Positions 8,269-16,977 of a DNA stretch of 64,000 nucleotides are shown piece after piece. This DNA comes from AWTP1-13 sp963797005 (GTDB lineage: Bacteria; Pseudomonadota; Alphaproteobacteria; Rhizobiales; Hyphomicrobiaceae), in assembly GCA_963797005.1 (NCBI GenBank), contig CAWCOF010000020.1, positions 1 to 64,000 on the forward strand, read 5' to 3'. The notes beneath the pieces are model-generated. The model had not been told where the DNA came from and searched no databases. It saw only the letters and a list, made by a program, of their open reading frames with translations. The position numbers and the translations under genes are program-made. Position 1 is the stretch's first letter; every line of letters begins with the position of its first letter.

Positions 8269-9651
8269 ATGTCCACACGCCAGGACAGCGCACCTAGCCC
8301 GGCCGTCCGCTCGCGCGATGACCTCGTCGCCTGGATCGCGGCGGGCGCCAAGCCGCGTGCGGCGTGGCGCATCGGCACCGAGCACGAGAAGTTCCTGTTC
8401 CATACCGATACGCTGCGCCCGGTGCCGTACGAAGGTCCGCGCGGCGTGCGTGCCCTGATGGAAGGCCTTATCGCCCGCTTCGGCTGGCAGCCGATCATGG
8501 AAGGGTCCAACATCATCGCCCTGAAGCGACCGGACAGCGAGCAGGGCGGCACCGTGTCGCTCGAGCCCGGCGGCCAGTTCGAACTCTCCGGCGAGCCGCT
8601 CGCCACGATCCACGAGATCGGCGCGGAGACGGAGCAACACCTCACCCAGGTGCTGGCGGTTGGCGACTCGCTCAAGATCGGTTTCCTCGGCGTCGGCTTC
8701 TCGCCCAGCTGGACGCTTGCCGAGACGCCGCGCATGCCCAAGCAGCGCTACGAGGTGATGACGCGCTACATGCCCAAGGTCGGCACGCGCGGCCTCGACA
8801 TGATGTACCGCACCTCCACCATCCAGGTGAACCTCGACTTTGCCGACGAGGCCGACATGGTGAGGAAGTTCCGCGTCGCGCTGGCGCTGCAGCCGGTGGT
8901 GACGGCGATCTTCGCCTGCTCGCCCTTCACCGAGGGCAAGCCCAACGGCTTTCTCTCGCTGCGCAGCGAGGTGTGGCGGCATACGGACGCTGCCCGCTCC
9001 GGCATGATCGCGTTCGTGTTCGAGCCCGGCATGGGCTTCGAGCGTTACACGGACTATGCCCTGTCGGTGCCCATGTATTTCGTCTACCGCGACGGCCGCT
9101 ACATCGATGTCGCTGGCGCCTCGTTCGGCGACTTCATGGGTGGCCGGCTGGCGCAGCTGCCGGGCGAGCGACCGACCCTCGACGACTGGTCGGACCATCT
9201 CACCACGCTGTTTCCAGAGGCGCGCTTGAAGCGCTTCCTCGAGATGCGCGGCGCCGACGGCGGACGCTGGCGGCGGATCTGTGCGGTGCCGGCGGTTTGG
9301 GCCGGCCTGCTCTACGACCAGAGCGCGCTCGATGCCGCCTGGGACCTCATCAAGGACTGGAGTGCGGAAGAGCGGCAGGGGCTTCGCGACGCCGTCCCAA
9401 GGACCGCGCTCAAGACGCCGTTCCGCCGTACCAGCGTGCTCGAGTTGGCGCGGGAGGCGCTGGCAATCTCCCGTTCCGGCTTGAAGCGCCGGGGGCTCAC
9501 CGATGCCGCGGGGAACGACGAGACCAAGTACCTCGCGCCGGTCGAGACGATCCTTGCCAGCGGCCGCACCCCGGCCGAGGAGATGCTCTCGCGCTACGAG
9601 GCCGAGTGGGAACGCAATATCGATCCGCTCTTTCGCCAATACGCCTTCTGA
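8269..9651 (+). CDS. gshA: Glutamate-cysteine ligase (class 3, plant/alphaproteobacterial type)
   Basis: This enzyme makes gamma-glutamylcysteine from glutamate, cysteine and ATP, the first step of glutathione synthesis in the cytoplasm. The 460-residue protein has features of the plant/alphaproteobacterial class: RIGTEHEKF (metal/glutamate site, about residues 34-42), SLEPGGQFELSG, the central VGFSPSW and a TSTIQVNLDF segment. I chose the ATG at 8269 (MSTRQDSAPS) over an in-frame start 28 codons upstream because the extra segment does not look like family sequence. The frame is intact throughout. Confidence 0.93.
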   Translation: MSTRQDSAPSPAVRSRDDLVAWIAAGAKPRAAWRIGTEHEKFLFHTDTLRPVPYEGPRGVRALMEGLIARFGWQPIMEGSNIIALKRPDSEQGGTVSLEPGGQFELSGEPLATIHEIGAETEQHLTQVLAVGDSLKIGFLGVGFSPSWTLAETPRMPKQRYEVMTRYMPKVGTRGLDMMYRTSTIQVNLDFADEADMVRKFRVALALQPVVTAIFACSPFTEGKPNGFLSLRSEVWRHTDAARSGMIAFVFEPGMGFERYTDYALSVPMYFVYRDGRYIDVAGASFGDFMGGRLAQLPGERPTLDDWSDHLTTLFPEARLKRFLEMRGADGGRWRRICAVPAVWAGLLYDQSALDAAWDLIKDWSAEERQGLRDAVPRTALKTPFRRTSVLELAREALAISRSGLKRRGLTDAAGNDETKYLAPVETILASGRTPAEEMLSRYEAEWERNIDPLFRQYAF

Positions 9652-9773
9652 CCTGCCGTCCAGCCGAGTGTGACCGGCACGCCACAAGCGACAGAAGGGG
9701 CCGGCCCATATCTGTTTGCGCCAGAGTGCGACGCGGATCATACTTGCGCACCAAGCGGACTGCCGAGGACGTC

Positions 9774-10346
9774 ATGTGCGTGCAATCTTCACGACCGGCG
9801 TGGCCTTACCTTCTGCTTTGCGCCGTGCTGCTCTGGGCAGCCCCGCTCGCACAGCGCGTGTGGGCCGCCGACGATGTGGCGACCTACCGCGTCGTCGATG
9901 TCGATGGCGGCGACGTTCTCAACATGCGCGCAGGTCCCTCCAGCGACTATTCCGTCGTTGGGTCCATACCGCCGAGGGAAGGGGGTATCCGGCTCATCGG
10001 CGCCTGCAGTACCTGGTGCCAGGTCGAGTACAAGGGCGTCTCGGGCTGGGTGTACCACCGCTATCTCGCCGTCGAGGCGGCCGTCGCTCCCTTCACGCAG
10101 CGAACGTTGCAGACCAGCTTCTGGCGCGTTATCGGCGTGGCCTCCAACGATGTGCTGATGGTGCGCACCAGCCCTTCCCGGCAGGCGCCCGTCGCGCACG
10201 TCTATCCTCCGAGCGCCGCGTGCGTGGTCGGAATAGGGGAATGCCGCGGGCCCTGGTGCCAGGTGCGCATCCCGGGGCGCGAGGGCTACCAGGTCGGCTG
10301 GGTCGATGCGCGGCAAGTGGCCCCGTCCGACGCCACCTGCAACTGA
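9774..10346 (+). CDS. Secreted protein with two bacterial SH3 domains
   Basis: The 190-residue protein starts with a signal peptide (MCVQSSRPAWPYLLLCAV..., cleavage near VWA-ADD at about residue 31). It then has two SH3b repeats: about residues 36-95 (DVLNMRAGPSSDYSVVG through GVSGWVYHRYL) and about 110-185 (DVLMVRTSPSRQAPVAH through QVGWVDARQV). Each carries a WCQV-containing strand. Such domains bind peptidoglycan or proline-rich partners in the periplasm, and no catalytic domain is attached. The ATG at 9774 is preceded by GAGGAC and gives a clean signal peptide. It is followed at once by another small envelope gene. Confidence 0.8.
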   Translation: MCVQSSRPAWPYLLLCAVLLWAAPLAQRVWAADDVATYRVVDVDGGDVLNMRAGPSSDYSVVGSIPPREGGIRLIGACSTWCQVEYKGVSGWVYHRYLAVEAAVAPFTQRTLQTSFWRVIGVASNDVLMVRTSPSRQAPVAHVYPPSAACVVGIGECRGPWCQVRIPGREGYQVGWVDARQVAPSDATCN

Positions 10347-10424
10347 GCTATGCTCCACCGCTTGCGACGGCATTATCCCGCCAGACATTCAGTGTCCATT
10401 CATGGTGTGCAACGTAGCTCTACC

Positions 10425-10715
10425 ATGAGCCGCTTCGGGCCTTCCTGTCGGACAGACTGCAGAGGCCGGCACCAGCCGGCTGGAGCTTATCCCTTGACCA
10501 ATCGCAGGAGCCTCACCGTAGCGTCGGGCCTGCTCATTCTGTTCCTTGTGCTCGTCGGCGGCCTTTTGGTCCCGACCTGTAGCCTGTTTGCATCCTCGTG
10601 CACGGCCGGCTGCCGGGCGGCCTACGGAAGCTGCTACAAGTCGACCCAGGACCGCGCCAGGTGCCAGGCCCTGCTGCAGCGCTGCCTCGAGGGCTGCATC
10701 CGCCGCCGGCGCTGA
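10425..10715 (+). CDS. Small membrane protein with mirror-symmetric cysteine pattern
   Basis: The predicted product of about 96 residues has one membrane segment (SGLLILFLVLVGGLLV) followed by a compact C-terminal part. Its six cysteines are spaced C-x3-C-x6-C-x9-C-x6-C-x3-C, from CTAGC through GSC, RARC and QRC to LEGC, ending in an Arg-rich tail. The pattern suggests a helical hairpin locked by disulphides, which would have to lie in the periplasm. The true start is uncertain: an in-frame ATG at 10350 and a TTG near 10494 are alternatives. It may be co-transcribed with the SH3 protein. No family recognised. Confidence 0.55.
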   Translation: MSRFGPSCRTDCRGRHQPAGAYPLTNRRSLTVASGLLILFLVLVGGLLVPTCSLFASSCTAGCRAAYGSCYKSTQDRARCQALLQRCLEGCIRRRR

Positions 10716-10725
10716 ACCCGGTATT

Positions 10726-11406
10726 TCAGCCCCGCACCAGGATCACGGCGAGCCGCCTCGGCCCATGCGCGCCCATCACCAGCTGGCCGCCGATGTCGGC
10801 CGTGCGCGAAGGGCCCGATATGAAGTTGACCGTACGCGGCATGGCGCCTCGGCCGTAGCGTGACCTGATCCGCTCCCACGCGCCCTCGTAGCCGCCGACC
10901 AGGTCCTTCTCCTCGACGACGACGATGCTCGTGTCGGGCAGGAAGCCCAGCGTCACCGGATTGTCGGCCCCCGCGGCCAGCACCAGCGTCCCTGTCTCCG
11001 CCACCGCAGCGGCCGCGTGGGCCAGCCCCACCTCGTCGTCGGCCGCGGCCGGGCCCTTCCTGCGCTCGAGGGCCGGCTCCCTGCTCCAAGCCAGCGTGTC
11101 GAGATAGGCATCGTCGCCGACCCGCACCCGCAGTGGCAGATTGGCAGACCGCAGGTACTGCCCGACCGCCTTGGGAACATCGTCAGCGGTCTCGACCTCC
11201 ACCACCGTCGCCGACTGGCCTTCGAGGAACGTTCGGAAGAGCTGCCGCAGGGCGTCCCGCGGGCCTTGAGCGCGCGCCGGCACAAGCGGCGCGGGAGGTG
11301 CGCCGAGGCGCTCGGCCACCGTCGACTGGCGCGCATGGGAAGCCCCTGCTCCCAGCGCTTCCCGGACCTTCGAGATGACCGCGTCGCGGCGCGCCTGGGC
11401 GTTCAT
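10726..11406 (-). CDS. lutC: LutC/YkgG-type lactate utilisation protein
   Basis: This is the third subunit of the LutABC complex, which oxidises L-lactate to pyruvate. The 226-residue protein is a single LUD domain, with the characteristic GTLVLAAG, LGFLPDTSIVVV, ISGPSRTADIGGQLVMGAHGPRRL segments near the C-terminus. The ATG at 11404-11406 overlaps the lutB stop (ATGA), indicating translational coupling. Two overlapping starts and stops in lutA-lutB-lutC make a single operon likely, with the cytochrome c gene upstream. The substrate could be another 2-hydroxyacid, since the complex is assigned by family only. Confidence 0.85.
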   Translation of the reverse strand: MNAQARRDAVISKVREALGAGASHARQSTVAERLGAPPAPLVPARAQGPRDALRQLFRTFLEGQSATVVEVETADDVPKAVGQYLRSANLPLRVRVGDDAYLDTLAWSREPALERRKGPAAADDEVGLAHAAAAVAETGTLVLAAGADNPVTLGFLPDTSIVVVEEKDLVGGYEGAWERIRSRYGRGAMPRTVNFISGPSRTADIGGQLVMGAHGPRRLAVILVRG

Positions 11407-12830
11407 CTCGGCACCCCCGCTTTGGTATCGGCCCACAGCGCCTGGAAGGTGCGCCCTTGCGGGGCGGGCAGATCGCGGTGGCGGGTCCATCCGCGCGTGA
11501 GCGGCAGCCACCGGAAGGAACCCCGGCCGTGCCCAAGCGCGCGGAGGACCGGCATCATAATGCGCGTCAGGAGGTGGTAGAGGCGCGGGCGCTTCGCCGT
11601 CGCGGCCCAGACAGCGAGGCCGAGCCGGGAGATCAGCGACGTGTCGCCGGTGCTGAACTCGGCATTGCGCCACTGCCGCATCAGGCCCGGGAGCGGGATC
11701 TTCATCGGGCACACCTCCTCGCAGCGTCCGCAGAAGGTGGAGGCGTTGGGGAGATGGTGTGCCGCGTGCACGCCGATGAGGGCCGGCGTCAGCACGGCAC
11801 CGATGGGCCCCGGATACACCCACCCGTAGGCGTGGCCCCCGATCGCGACGTAGACCGGGCAGTGGTTCATGCACGCCCCGCAGCGGATGCAGCGCAGCAC
11901 CTCGCGGAACTGGCTGCCGAGCAGCTCGGAGCGGCCGTTGTCGAGAATGACGACGTGACAGGCCTCGGGCCCGTCGGGGTCGCTGGCGCGGCGCGGGCCG
12001 GTCGAGAACGTGGTGTAGGTGGAGATCTCCTGCCCCGTCGCCGAACGGGCCAGCAGGCGGATCAGCGTGTTCACGTCCTCCAGCGTCGGCACCATCTTGT
12101 CGATGGAGGCCAGCACGATGTGCACCCTGGGCAGCGACTGGGTGAGGTCGCCGTTGCCCTCGTTGGTCACGATCACCGACGAGCCCGTCTCGGCGATCAG
12201 GAAGTTCGCGCCCGTGATGCCGACGTCGGCGGCGAGGAACTTCTCGCGCAGGATCTGGCGCGCCTCGGCGACGAGCTGGGTCGGCTCGACCAGCACGCGC
12301 TGCTTGGGCAGGTTGGTGTGCAGGCGGCGGAAGTCGGCCTCGACCTGGTCCTGCGTCAGGTGAATGGCGGGCGCGATGATGTGGCTCGGTGTCTCGCCGC
12401 GGATCTGGATCAGGTATTCGCCGAGGTCGGTCTCGACCGGCTCGATGCCCGCCTCCTCCAGGCAATGATTGAGGCCGATCTCCTCCGAGATCATCGATTT
12501 GCCCTTGGTGACGATGCGCGCGCCGACGCTGCGGCAGATCTCCAGGATGATCTCGCGGGCATCGGCCGCCGTCGGGGCGAAATGTACAGATGAGCCGGCG
12601 CCGGTGGCCTTCTTCTCGAACGCCTCGAGGTAGAGATCGAGGTGCGCCAAGGTGTGGTCCTTGATCTCGCGGCCCTTCTCGCGCAGCGCCTCGAACTCGG
12701 GCAGCGCGGCGCGTGCGGTGCCGCGGCGGGCGGCGAGGCCAGGCGCGACACTGGCGAGCGCGCGCTGCAGCTGCGGGTCGGCCAGCGCGGCGCGCGCATT
12801 GTCCTTGAAAGCTGGCGAGGTCGGGATCAC
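11403..12830 (-). CDS. lutB: LutB-type iron-sulfur lactate dehydrogenase subunit
   Basis: The 475-residue protein combines an N-terminal LUD domain (about 60-290) with two 4Fe-4S motifs, CIRCGACMNHCPVY (about 308-321) and CGRCEEVCP (about 360-368), and the LutB C-terminal region. It carries electrons within the LutABC complex on the cytoplasmic side. The start is GTG at 12828-12830, sharing bases with the lutA stop (GTGA); no ATG gives a better N-terminus. The frame is intact. Confidence 0.88.
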   Translation of the reverse strand: MIPTSPAFKDNARAALADPQLQRALASVAPGLAARRGTARAALPEFEALREKGREIKDHTLAHLDLYLEAFEKKATGAGSSVHFAPTAADAREIILEICRSVGARIVTKGKSMISEEIGLNHCLEEAGIEPVETDLGEYLIQIRGETPSHIIAPAIHLTQDQVEADFRRLHTNLPKQRVLVEPTQLVAEARQILREKFLAADVGITGANFLIAETGSSVIVTNEGNGDLTQSLPRVHIVLASIDKMVPTLEDVNTLIRLLARSATGQEISTYTTFSTGPRRASDPDGPEACHVVILDNGRSELLGSQFREVLRCIRCGACMNHCPVYVAIGGHAYGWVYPGPIGAVLTPALIGVHAAHHLPNASTFCGRCEEVCPMKIPLPGLMRQWRNAEFSTGDTSLISRLGLAVWAATAKRPRLYHLLTRIMMPVLRALGHGRGSFRWLPLTRGWTRHRDLPAPQGRTFQALWADTKAGVPR

Positions 12831-13633
12831 GGCCGCTGGCCGATCGGCGGGTCGGCCGTCTCGCCGGCGAGCACCTCGGCGACATGGCGGGCGGCGATCG
12901 GGCGGCCCTGCCGGGAGAGCTTGCCCGCCATGTTCATGAGGCAGCCGAGATCGCCGGCGAGCACGACGTCGGCGTGCGTGGCGGCGATATTCTCCGTCTT
13001 GCGCTCGACGATGGCGTTGGAGATGTCGGGATACTTCACGGCAAAGGTGCCGCCGAAGCCGCAGCACACGTCGCTGTCGGCCATCTCCACCAGATCGAGG
13101 CCCTTGACGGAGGCGAGCAGCAGCCGCGGTTGTGCCCTTATGCCAAGCTCGCGCAGGCCCGAGCAGCTGTCGTGGTAGGTGGCACGGGCCTGGAACTCGG
13201 CGCTGACCGCCGTCATCCCGCGCACGTCGACGAGAAACGCGATGAGCTCGTGCACCTTGGCGCCGAAGGCCTTGGCACGCGCCGCCCAATCGCGGTCATC
13301 CGCCAGCAGAGCCGGATAGTGCGCCTTGAGCATGCCGGCGCACGACCCCGACGGCGCCACCACGTAGTCGAAGCCCTCGAAGGCCGCAATCGTCCGGCGC
13401 GCGATCTCCTGCGCGGTGGCCTTGTCGCCGGAGTTGTAGGCGGGCTGGCCGCAACAGGTCTGCGCGGTCGGCACGTCGACCTCGCAACCGGCATCGCCGA
13501 GCAGCTTGGCCGCAGCGAACCCCACCGAGGGGCGCAGCAGGTCGACGAGACAGGTGACGAAGAGACCCACGCGCACGGTGCCCCCCGCGATGGCGGGCGC
13601 GGATGTGGGAGCATCCTCTGGGGCCGCGCGCAT
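12827..13633 (-). CDS. lutA: LutA-type cysteine-rich (CCG) subunit
   Basis: The 268-residue protein contains two CCG domains: TAQTCCGQPAYNSGD with SGSCAGML in the first half, and CSGLRELG with SDVCCGFGGTFAVK in the second. This is the pattern of LutA/GlcF/HdrB-type proteins that bind a non-cubane iron-sulfur centre and pass electrons onward. Its Pro/Ala-rich first 15 residues are probably variable extension. It sits between a cytochrome c gene (7 bp upstream) and lutB (overlapping), so the four genes likely form one respiratory lactate-oxidation operon. Confidence 0.87.
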   Translation of the reverse strand: MRAAPEDAPTSAPAIAGGTVRVGLFVTCLVDLLRPSVGFAAAKLLGDAGCEVDVPTAQTCCGQPAYNSGDKATAQEIARRTIAAFEGFDYVVAPSGSCAGMLKAHYPALLADDRDWAARAKAFGAKVHELIAFLVDVRGMTAVSAEFQARATYHDSCSGLRELGIRAQPRLLLASVKGLDLVEMADSDVCCGFGGTFAVKYPDISNAIVERKTENIAATHADVVLAGDLGCLMNMAGKLSRQGRPIAARHVAEVLAGETADPPIGQRP

Positions 13634-13640
13634 GGCGCCG

Positions 13641-14042
13641 CTATTTGCTGAATGTCTTGAGGTAGGCGATCACGTCCTTGCGGTCCCGCGGGTCGCTGAG
13701 GCCGGCGAATGCCATCTTCGTGCCCTTCATGAAGACGAGTGGGTTCTCCAGATACTTGAACAGCACGTCCTCGGTCCACACCAGGCCGCCGGCGCCGGCC
13801 GCCTTGTTGGCTTCCGAGTAGGGGAAGCCCTCGACGGTGCCAGCCTTGCGGCCGACGACGCCGTTGAGGACCGGGCCGACCTTGTTCCTGGCTCCAGGCC
13901 CCACGTCATGGCAGGCGCGGCACTTCTTGAAGACCTCGGCCCCCTCCTCCGCGTTGCCTTCCTGTGCCGCCGCAGGCCCGGCCAGGGTGACCGCCACCAA
14001 CAAGGCCGCTGTCATCCATCTCACGCTCGTCAGTCCAGTCAT
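13641..14042 (-). CDS. Periplasmic class I cytochrome c
   Basis: The 133-residue protein has a signal peptide (to about residue 26, PAAAQ) and one haem c site CRACH (about 42-46). The distal Met is in the FMKGTKMAFAGL segment, typical of cytochrome c2/c550 proteins. It ends in DVIAYLKTFSK, the usual last helix. It is the first gene of the operon that continues into lutABC, which suggests that it accepts electrons from, or is co-regulated with, 2-hydroxyacid oxidation, although soluble cytochromes of this type also serve general electron transfer to oxidases. Confidence 0.88.
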   Translation of the reverse strand: MTGLTSVRWMTAALLVAVTLAGPAAAQEGNAEEGAEVFKKCRACHDVGPGARNKVGPVLNGVVGRKAGTVEGFPYSEANKAAGAGGLVWTEDVLFKYLENPLVFMKGTKMAFAGLSDPRDRKDVIAYLKTFSK

Positions 14043-14276
14043 CGCTCGGTCGCTGCTCCGCTAACGCCTTGCCGCAGGCGATGTTAACAGACCCATCCGG
14101 GTCTTCGGCGCGACGCTTCGCAGCACGAAGCATGGCGGGCGCGAATCGCGGCAGGATAGCGAACGGCGGTGATGGCGGGCGAGGTCGAACCGCGATATAC
14201 CATGAGCCGCGCGGATTGGCGGGCGAGAAAGCAGGCCTGCGCGGGGTCGATCAAGCGAGAGCAAGGAGCCTTAGGC
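14043..14276. promoter_or_regulatory. Divergent control region between cytochrome c-lutABC and glcDEF
   Basis: This 234-bp space separates two divergent operons for oxidation of small 2-hydroxyacids, so it must carry both promoters. I could not fix -35/-10 boxes or a convincing dyad by eye. The glcD side has a good ribosome-binding sequence, AAGGAG, 9 bases before the ATG at 14277. No gene is evident inside. Confidence 0.4.
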
Positions 14277-15726
14277 ATGGCATCGGCGGTGCTGCCCAAG
14301 CCCGACAGCGCGATCATTTCGCGGCGCAACACGATCATCGACGAGCTGCGCCGCCTCGTCGGCGCCGACGCGGTGATCGGCGACGAGGTCGGCCGCCGCG
14401 CCTACGAGACGGATGCGCTGACGGCCTACCGCCGGCTGCCGCTTGCGGTGGTGCTCCCCAGGTCCACGGAGGATGTCGCGCGCGTGCTGCGCTATTGTCA
14501 CCAGTACGGCATCAAGGTGGTGGCACGGGGCGCGGGCACGTCGCTGTCGGGCGGCGCGCTCCCGTCGGAGGATGCGGTGGTCGTCTGCGTCTCCCGCATG
14601 AGCCGCGTCCTCGAGGTCGACTACACGAACCGCGTTGCCCGCGTCGAGGTCGGCATCACCAATCTCGGCATCAGCGAGGCCGTCAAGGCGCAGGGCTTTT
14701 TCTATGCGCCCGATCCGTCCAGCCAGCTCGCGTGCACGCTCGCCGGCAACATCGGCATGAACTCCGGCGGGGCGCATTGCCTCAAGTACGGCGTGACCAC
14801 CAACAACCTGCTCGGCCTCAAGATGGTGCTTATGGATGGCGAGATCGTCGAGATCGGCGGCAGCCATCTCGATTCGCCGGGCTACGACATCCTGGGGCTG
14901 GTCGTTGGCTCGGAGGGACAGTTGGGCATCGTCACCGAGGCAACCGTGCGCATTCTGCGGTCCGCGGAGGGGGCGCGCCCGATGCTGCTCGGCTTCGACT
15001 TCGAGCGAAGCCGCCGGCAAGTGCGTCGCCGCCATCATCGGCGCCGGCATCGTGCCGGTGGCCATCGAGTTCATGGACAAGCCAGCGATCCACGTGTGCG
15101 AGGCGTTCGCCAAGGCCGGCTATCCGATGGAGGTCGAAGCCCTGCTGATCGTCGAGGTGGAGGGCTCGCAGGACGAGATGGCGGACCTGCTCGAGCGGAT
15201 TACGGAGCTTGTCACGCCGTTCGGACCCAAGGAGCTGCGCATCAGCCAGAGCGCGGAACAGAGTGCGGCGATCTGGAAGGGGCGCAAGGCCGCGTTCGGC
15301 GCCATCGGCCGCATCTCCGACTATTACTGCATGGACGGGGTGATACCGCTCGGCAAGCTGGCCGAGGTGCTGGTTGCCATCTCGCGCATATGCGACGAGC
15401 ACGGCCTGCGCGTTGCCAACATTTTTCACGCCGGCGACGGCAATCTGCATCCCCTGGTCCTCTACGACGCCAACGACAAGGACGAGGCCGAGCGCGCCGA
15501 GCAGGCGGGCGCGGAGATCCTCGAGCTGTGCGTGGCCTCCGGCGGCTGCCTCACCGGCGAGCACGGCGTCGGCATTGAGAAGCGCGACCTCATGCGTGTT
15601 CAGTTCACCGAGACCGATCTTTTGCAGCAGATGCGCATCAAGACGGTGTTCGATGCGAAATGGCTGCTCAATCCGGCGAAGGTCTTTCCGCTCGATGGCC
15701 GCGCCGCAGCGCTCGAAGCCGCCTGA
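14277..15726 (+). CDS. glcD: Glycolate oxidase FAD subunit GlcD, one frameshift near 15000
   Basis: GlcD is the FAD-linked catalytic subunit that oxidises glycolate to glyoxylate. The N-terminal FAD-binding fold shows PRSTEDVARVLRYC, ARGAGTSLSGGALP and GNIGMNSGGAHCLKYG. The C-terminal part shows IFHAGDGNLHP and the end motif SGGCLTGEHGVGIEKRD. The two halves are in different frames: removing one T in GACTTCGAGCGAAG around 15000 restores LLGFDSSEAAGKCVAA, the expected sequence, giving about 483 residues, normal for the family. The start at 14277 follows AAGGAG. The shift is probably a sequence error, because both halves are fully conserved. First gene of the glcDEF operon. Confidence 0.88.
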
Positions 15727-15738
15727 GGAGATCGCGAC

Positions 15739-16959
15739 GTGCTTGCGAAAATGCGCCCGGCCGACGAGCGGGAGTTCTCGCGCGTGCTCGCCGAGGCGAC
15801 GGGGACCAACACGCCGGTCGAGGTGACGGGGGGCCTGTCCAAGCGCGAGGTCGGCCGCCCCGTCAACACGGCCCATAGCATTTCCACCAAGGGCCTGCGC
15901 GGCATCACCCTTTACGAGGCCAACGAGATGGTGATGTCGGCGCGCGCCGGCACGACGCTGACCGATATCGAGCAGGCGCTTGCCGCGCGCAACCAGATGC
16001 TCGCCTTCGAGCCCGTCGAGCTCGCCGCCATCACGGGTGGCGAGCCTGGCGAAGCGACCGTCGGCGGCATCTTCGCCACCAACGTCTCCGGCGCGCGGCG
16101 AATCCGGACCGGTGCCGCGCGCGACCATCTGCTGGGGCTGCGGGCCGTGAACGGGCGCGGCGAGGTCTTCAAGTCCGGCGGCCGGGTGATGAAGAACGTC
16201 ACCGGCTACGACCTTTGCCGCGGCCTCGCCGGCAGCTGGGGCACGCTCGCCATCATGAGCGAGGTTACCTTCAAGGTGCAGCCCGCGCCGGAGGACACCG
16301 GCACGCTCATTCTCCTCGGTCTGCCCGACGAGATTGCCATCGAGGTGTTGTGCTCGGCCATGGCCTCGCCCTACGAGGTGTCGGGCGCCGTGCACCTGCA
16401 GCCGGCGCTCGTGGCGCGCATGTGGCACGAGGGCCTGCGCGAGCAGGGTCAGGCGATCACGGCGCTGCGGATAGAGAATTTCGCCAAGTCGGTCGCCTAC
16501 CGCATGTCGCGCCTGCGCGAGGACCTCAAGGCCTACGGCGAGATCCACACCCTCGACCGCGACAACTCGCTTGCGATGTGGAGCGAGCTGCGCCAGCTCT
16601 CGGTGCTGCAGGGAAGCAGCGCGCCGCTGTGGCGGATCTCGACCTCGCCCGGCGCCGGGCCGAAGGTGGTCGCCGCCATTTCGGCCTACATGGAGTGCCG
16701 CGCCTTCTACGACTGGTCGGGTGGCCTGGTGTGGGCGGAGGTGCTGCCGACCACCGATGCCGGCGCCGCCGACATCCGCCGCGTGATCGCCACCCACGGC
16801 GGCCATGCCATGCTGATGCGGGCGGAGCCTGCCGTGCGCGCCGCCGTCGACGTGTTCCAGCCGCTGGAAACCGGCCTGGAGCGGATCTCGCGCAAGCTCA
16901 AGGGCGCCTTCGATCCGGCCGGCATTCTCAATCCGGGCCGCATGTATCCCAACTTCTGA
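15739..16959 (+). CDS. glcE: Glycolate oxidase FAD-binding subunit GlcE
   Basis: The 406-residue protein carries an FAD_binding_4 domain (about 35-190) with TLYEANEMVMSARAGTTL, TVGGIFATNVSGARRIRTGAARDHLLG and KNVTGYDL, and a shorter C-terminal region than GlcD. This matches the accessory flavin subunit of glycolate oxidase. The start is GTG at 15739 (MLAKMRPADE), with GAGGAG upstream; an internal ATG at codon 5 is the alternative. It lies 12 bp after glcD and 18 bp before glcF. Confidence 0.9.
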   Translation: MLAKMRPADEREFSRVLAEATGTNTPVEVTGGLSKREVGRPVNTAHSISTKGLRGITLYEANEMVMSARAGTTLTDIEQALAARNQMLAFEPVELAAITGGEPGEATVGGIFATNVSGARRIRTGAARDHLLGLRAVNGRGEVFKSGGRVMKNVTGYDLCRGLAGSWGTLAIMSEVTFKVQPAPEDTGTLILLGLPDEIAIEVLCSAMASPYEVSGAVHLQPALVARMWHEGLREQGQAITALRIENFAKSVAYRMSRLREDLKAYGEIHTLDRDNSLAMWSELRQLSVLQGSSAPLWRISTSPGAGPKVVAAISAYMECRAFYDWSGGLVWAEVLPTTDAGAADIRRVIATHGGHAMLMRAEPAVRAAVDVFQPLETGLERISRKLKGAFDPAGILNPGRMYPNF

Positions 16960-16977
16960 AATAGAGCCAAGGCGCAC

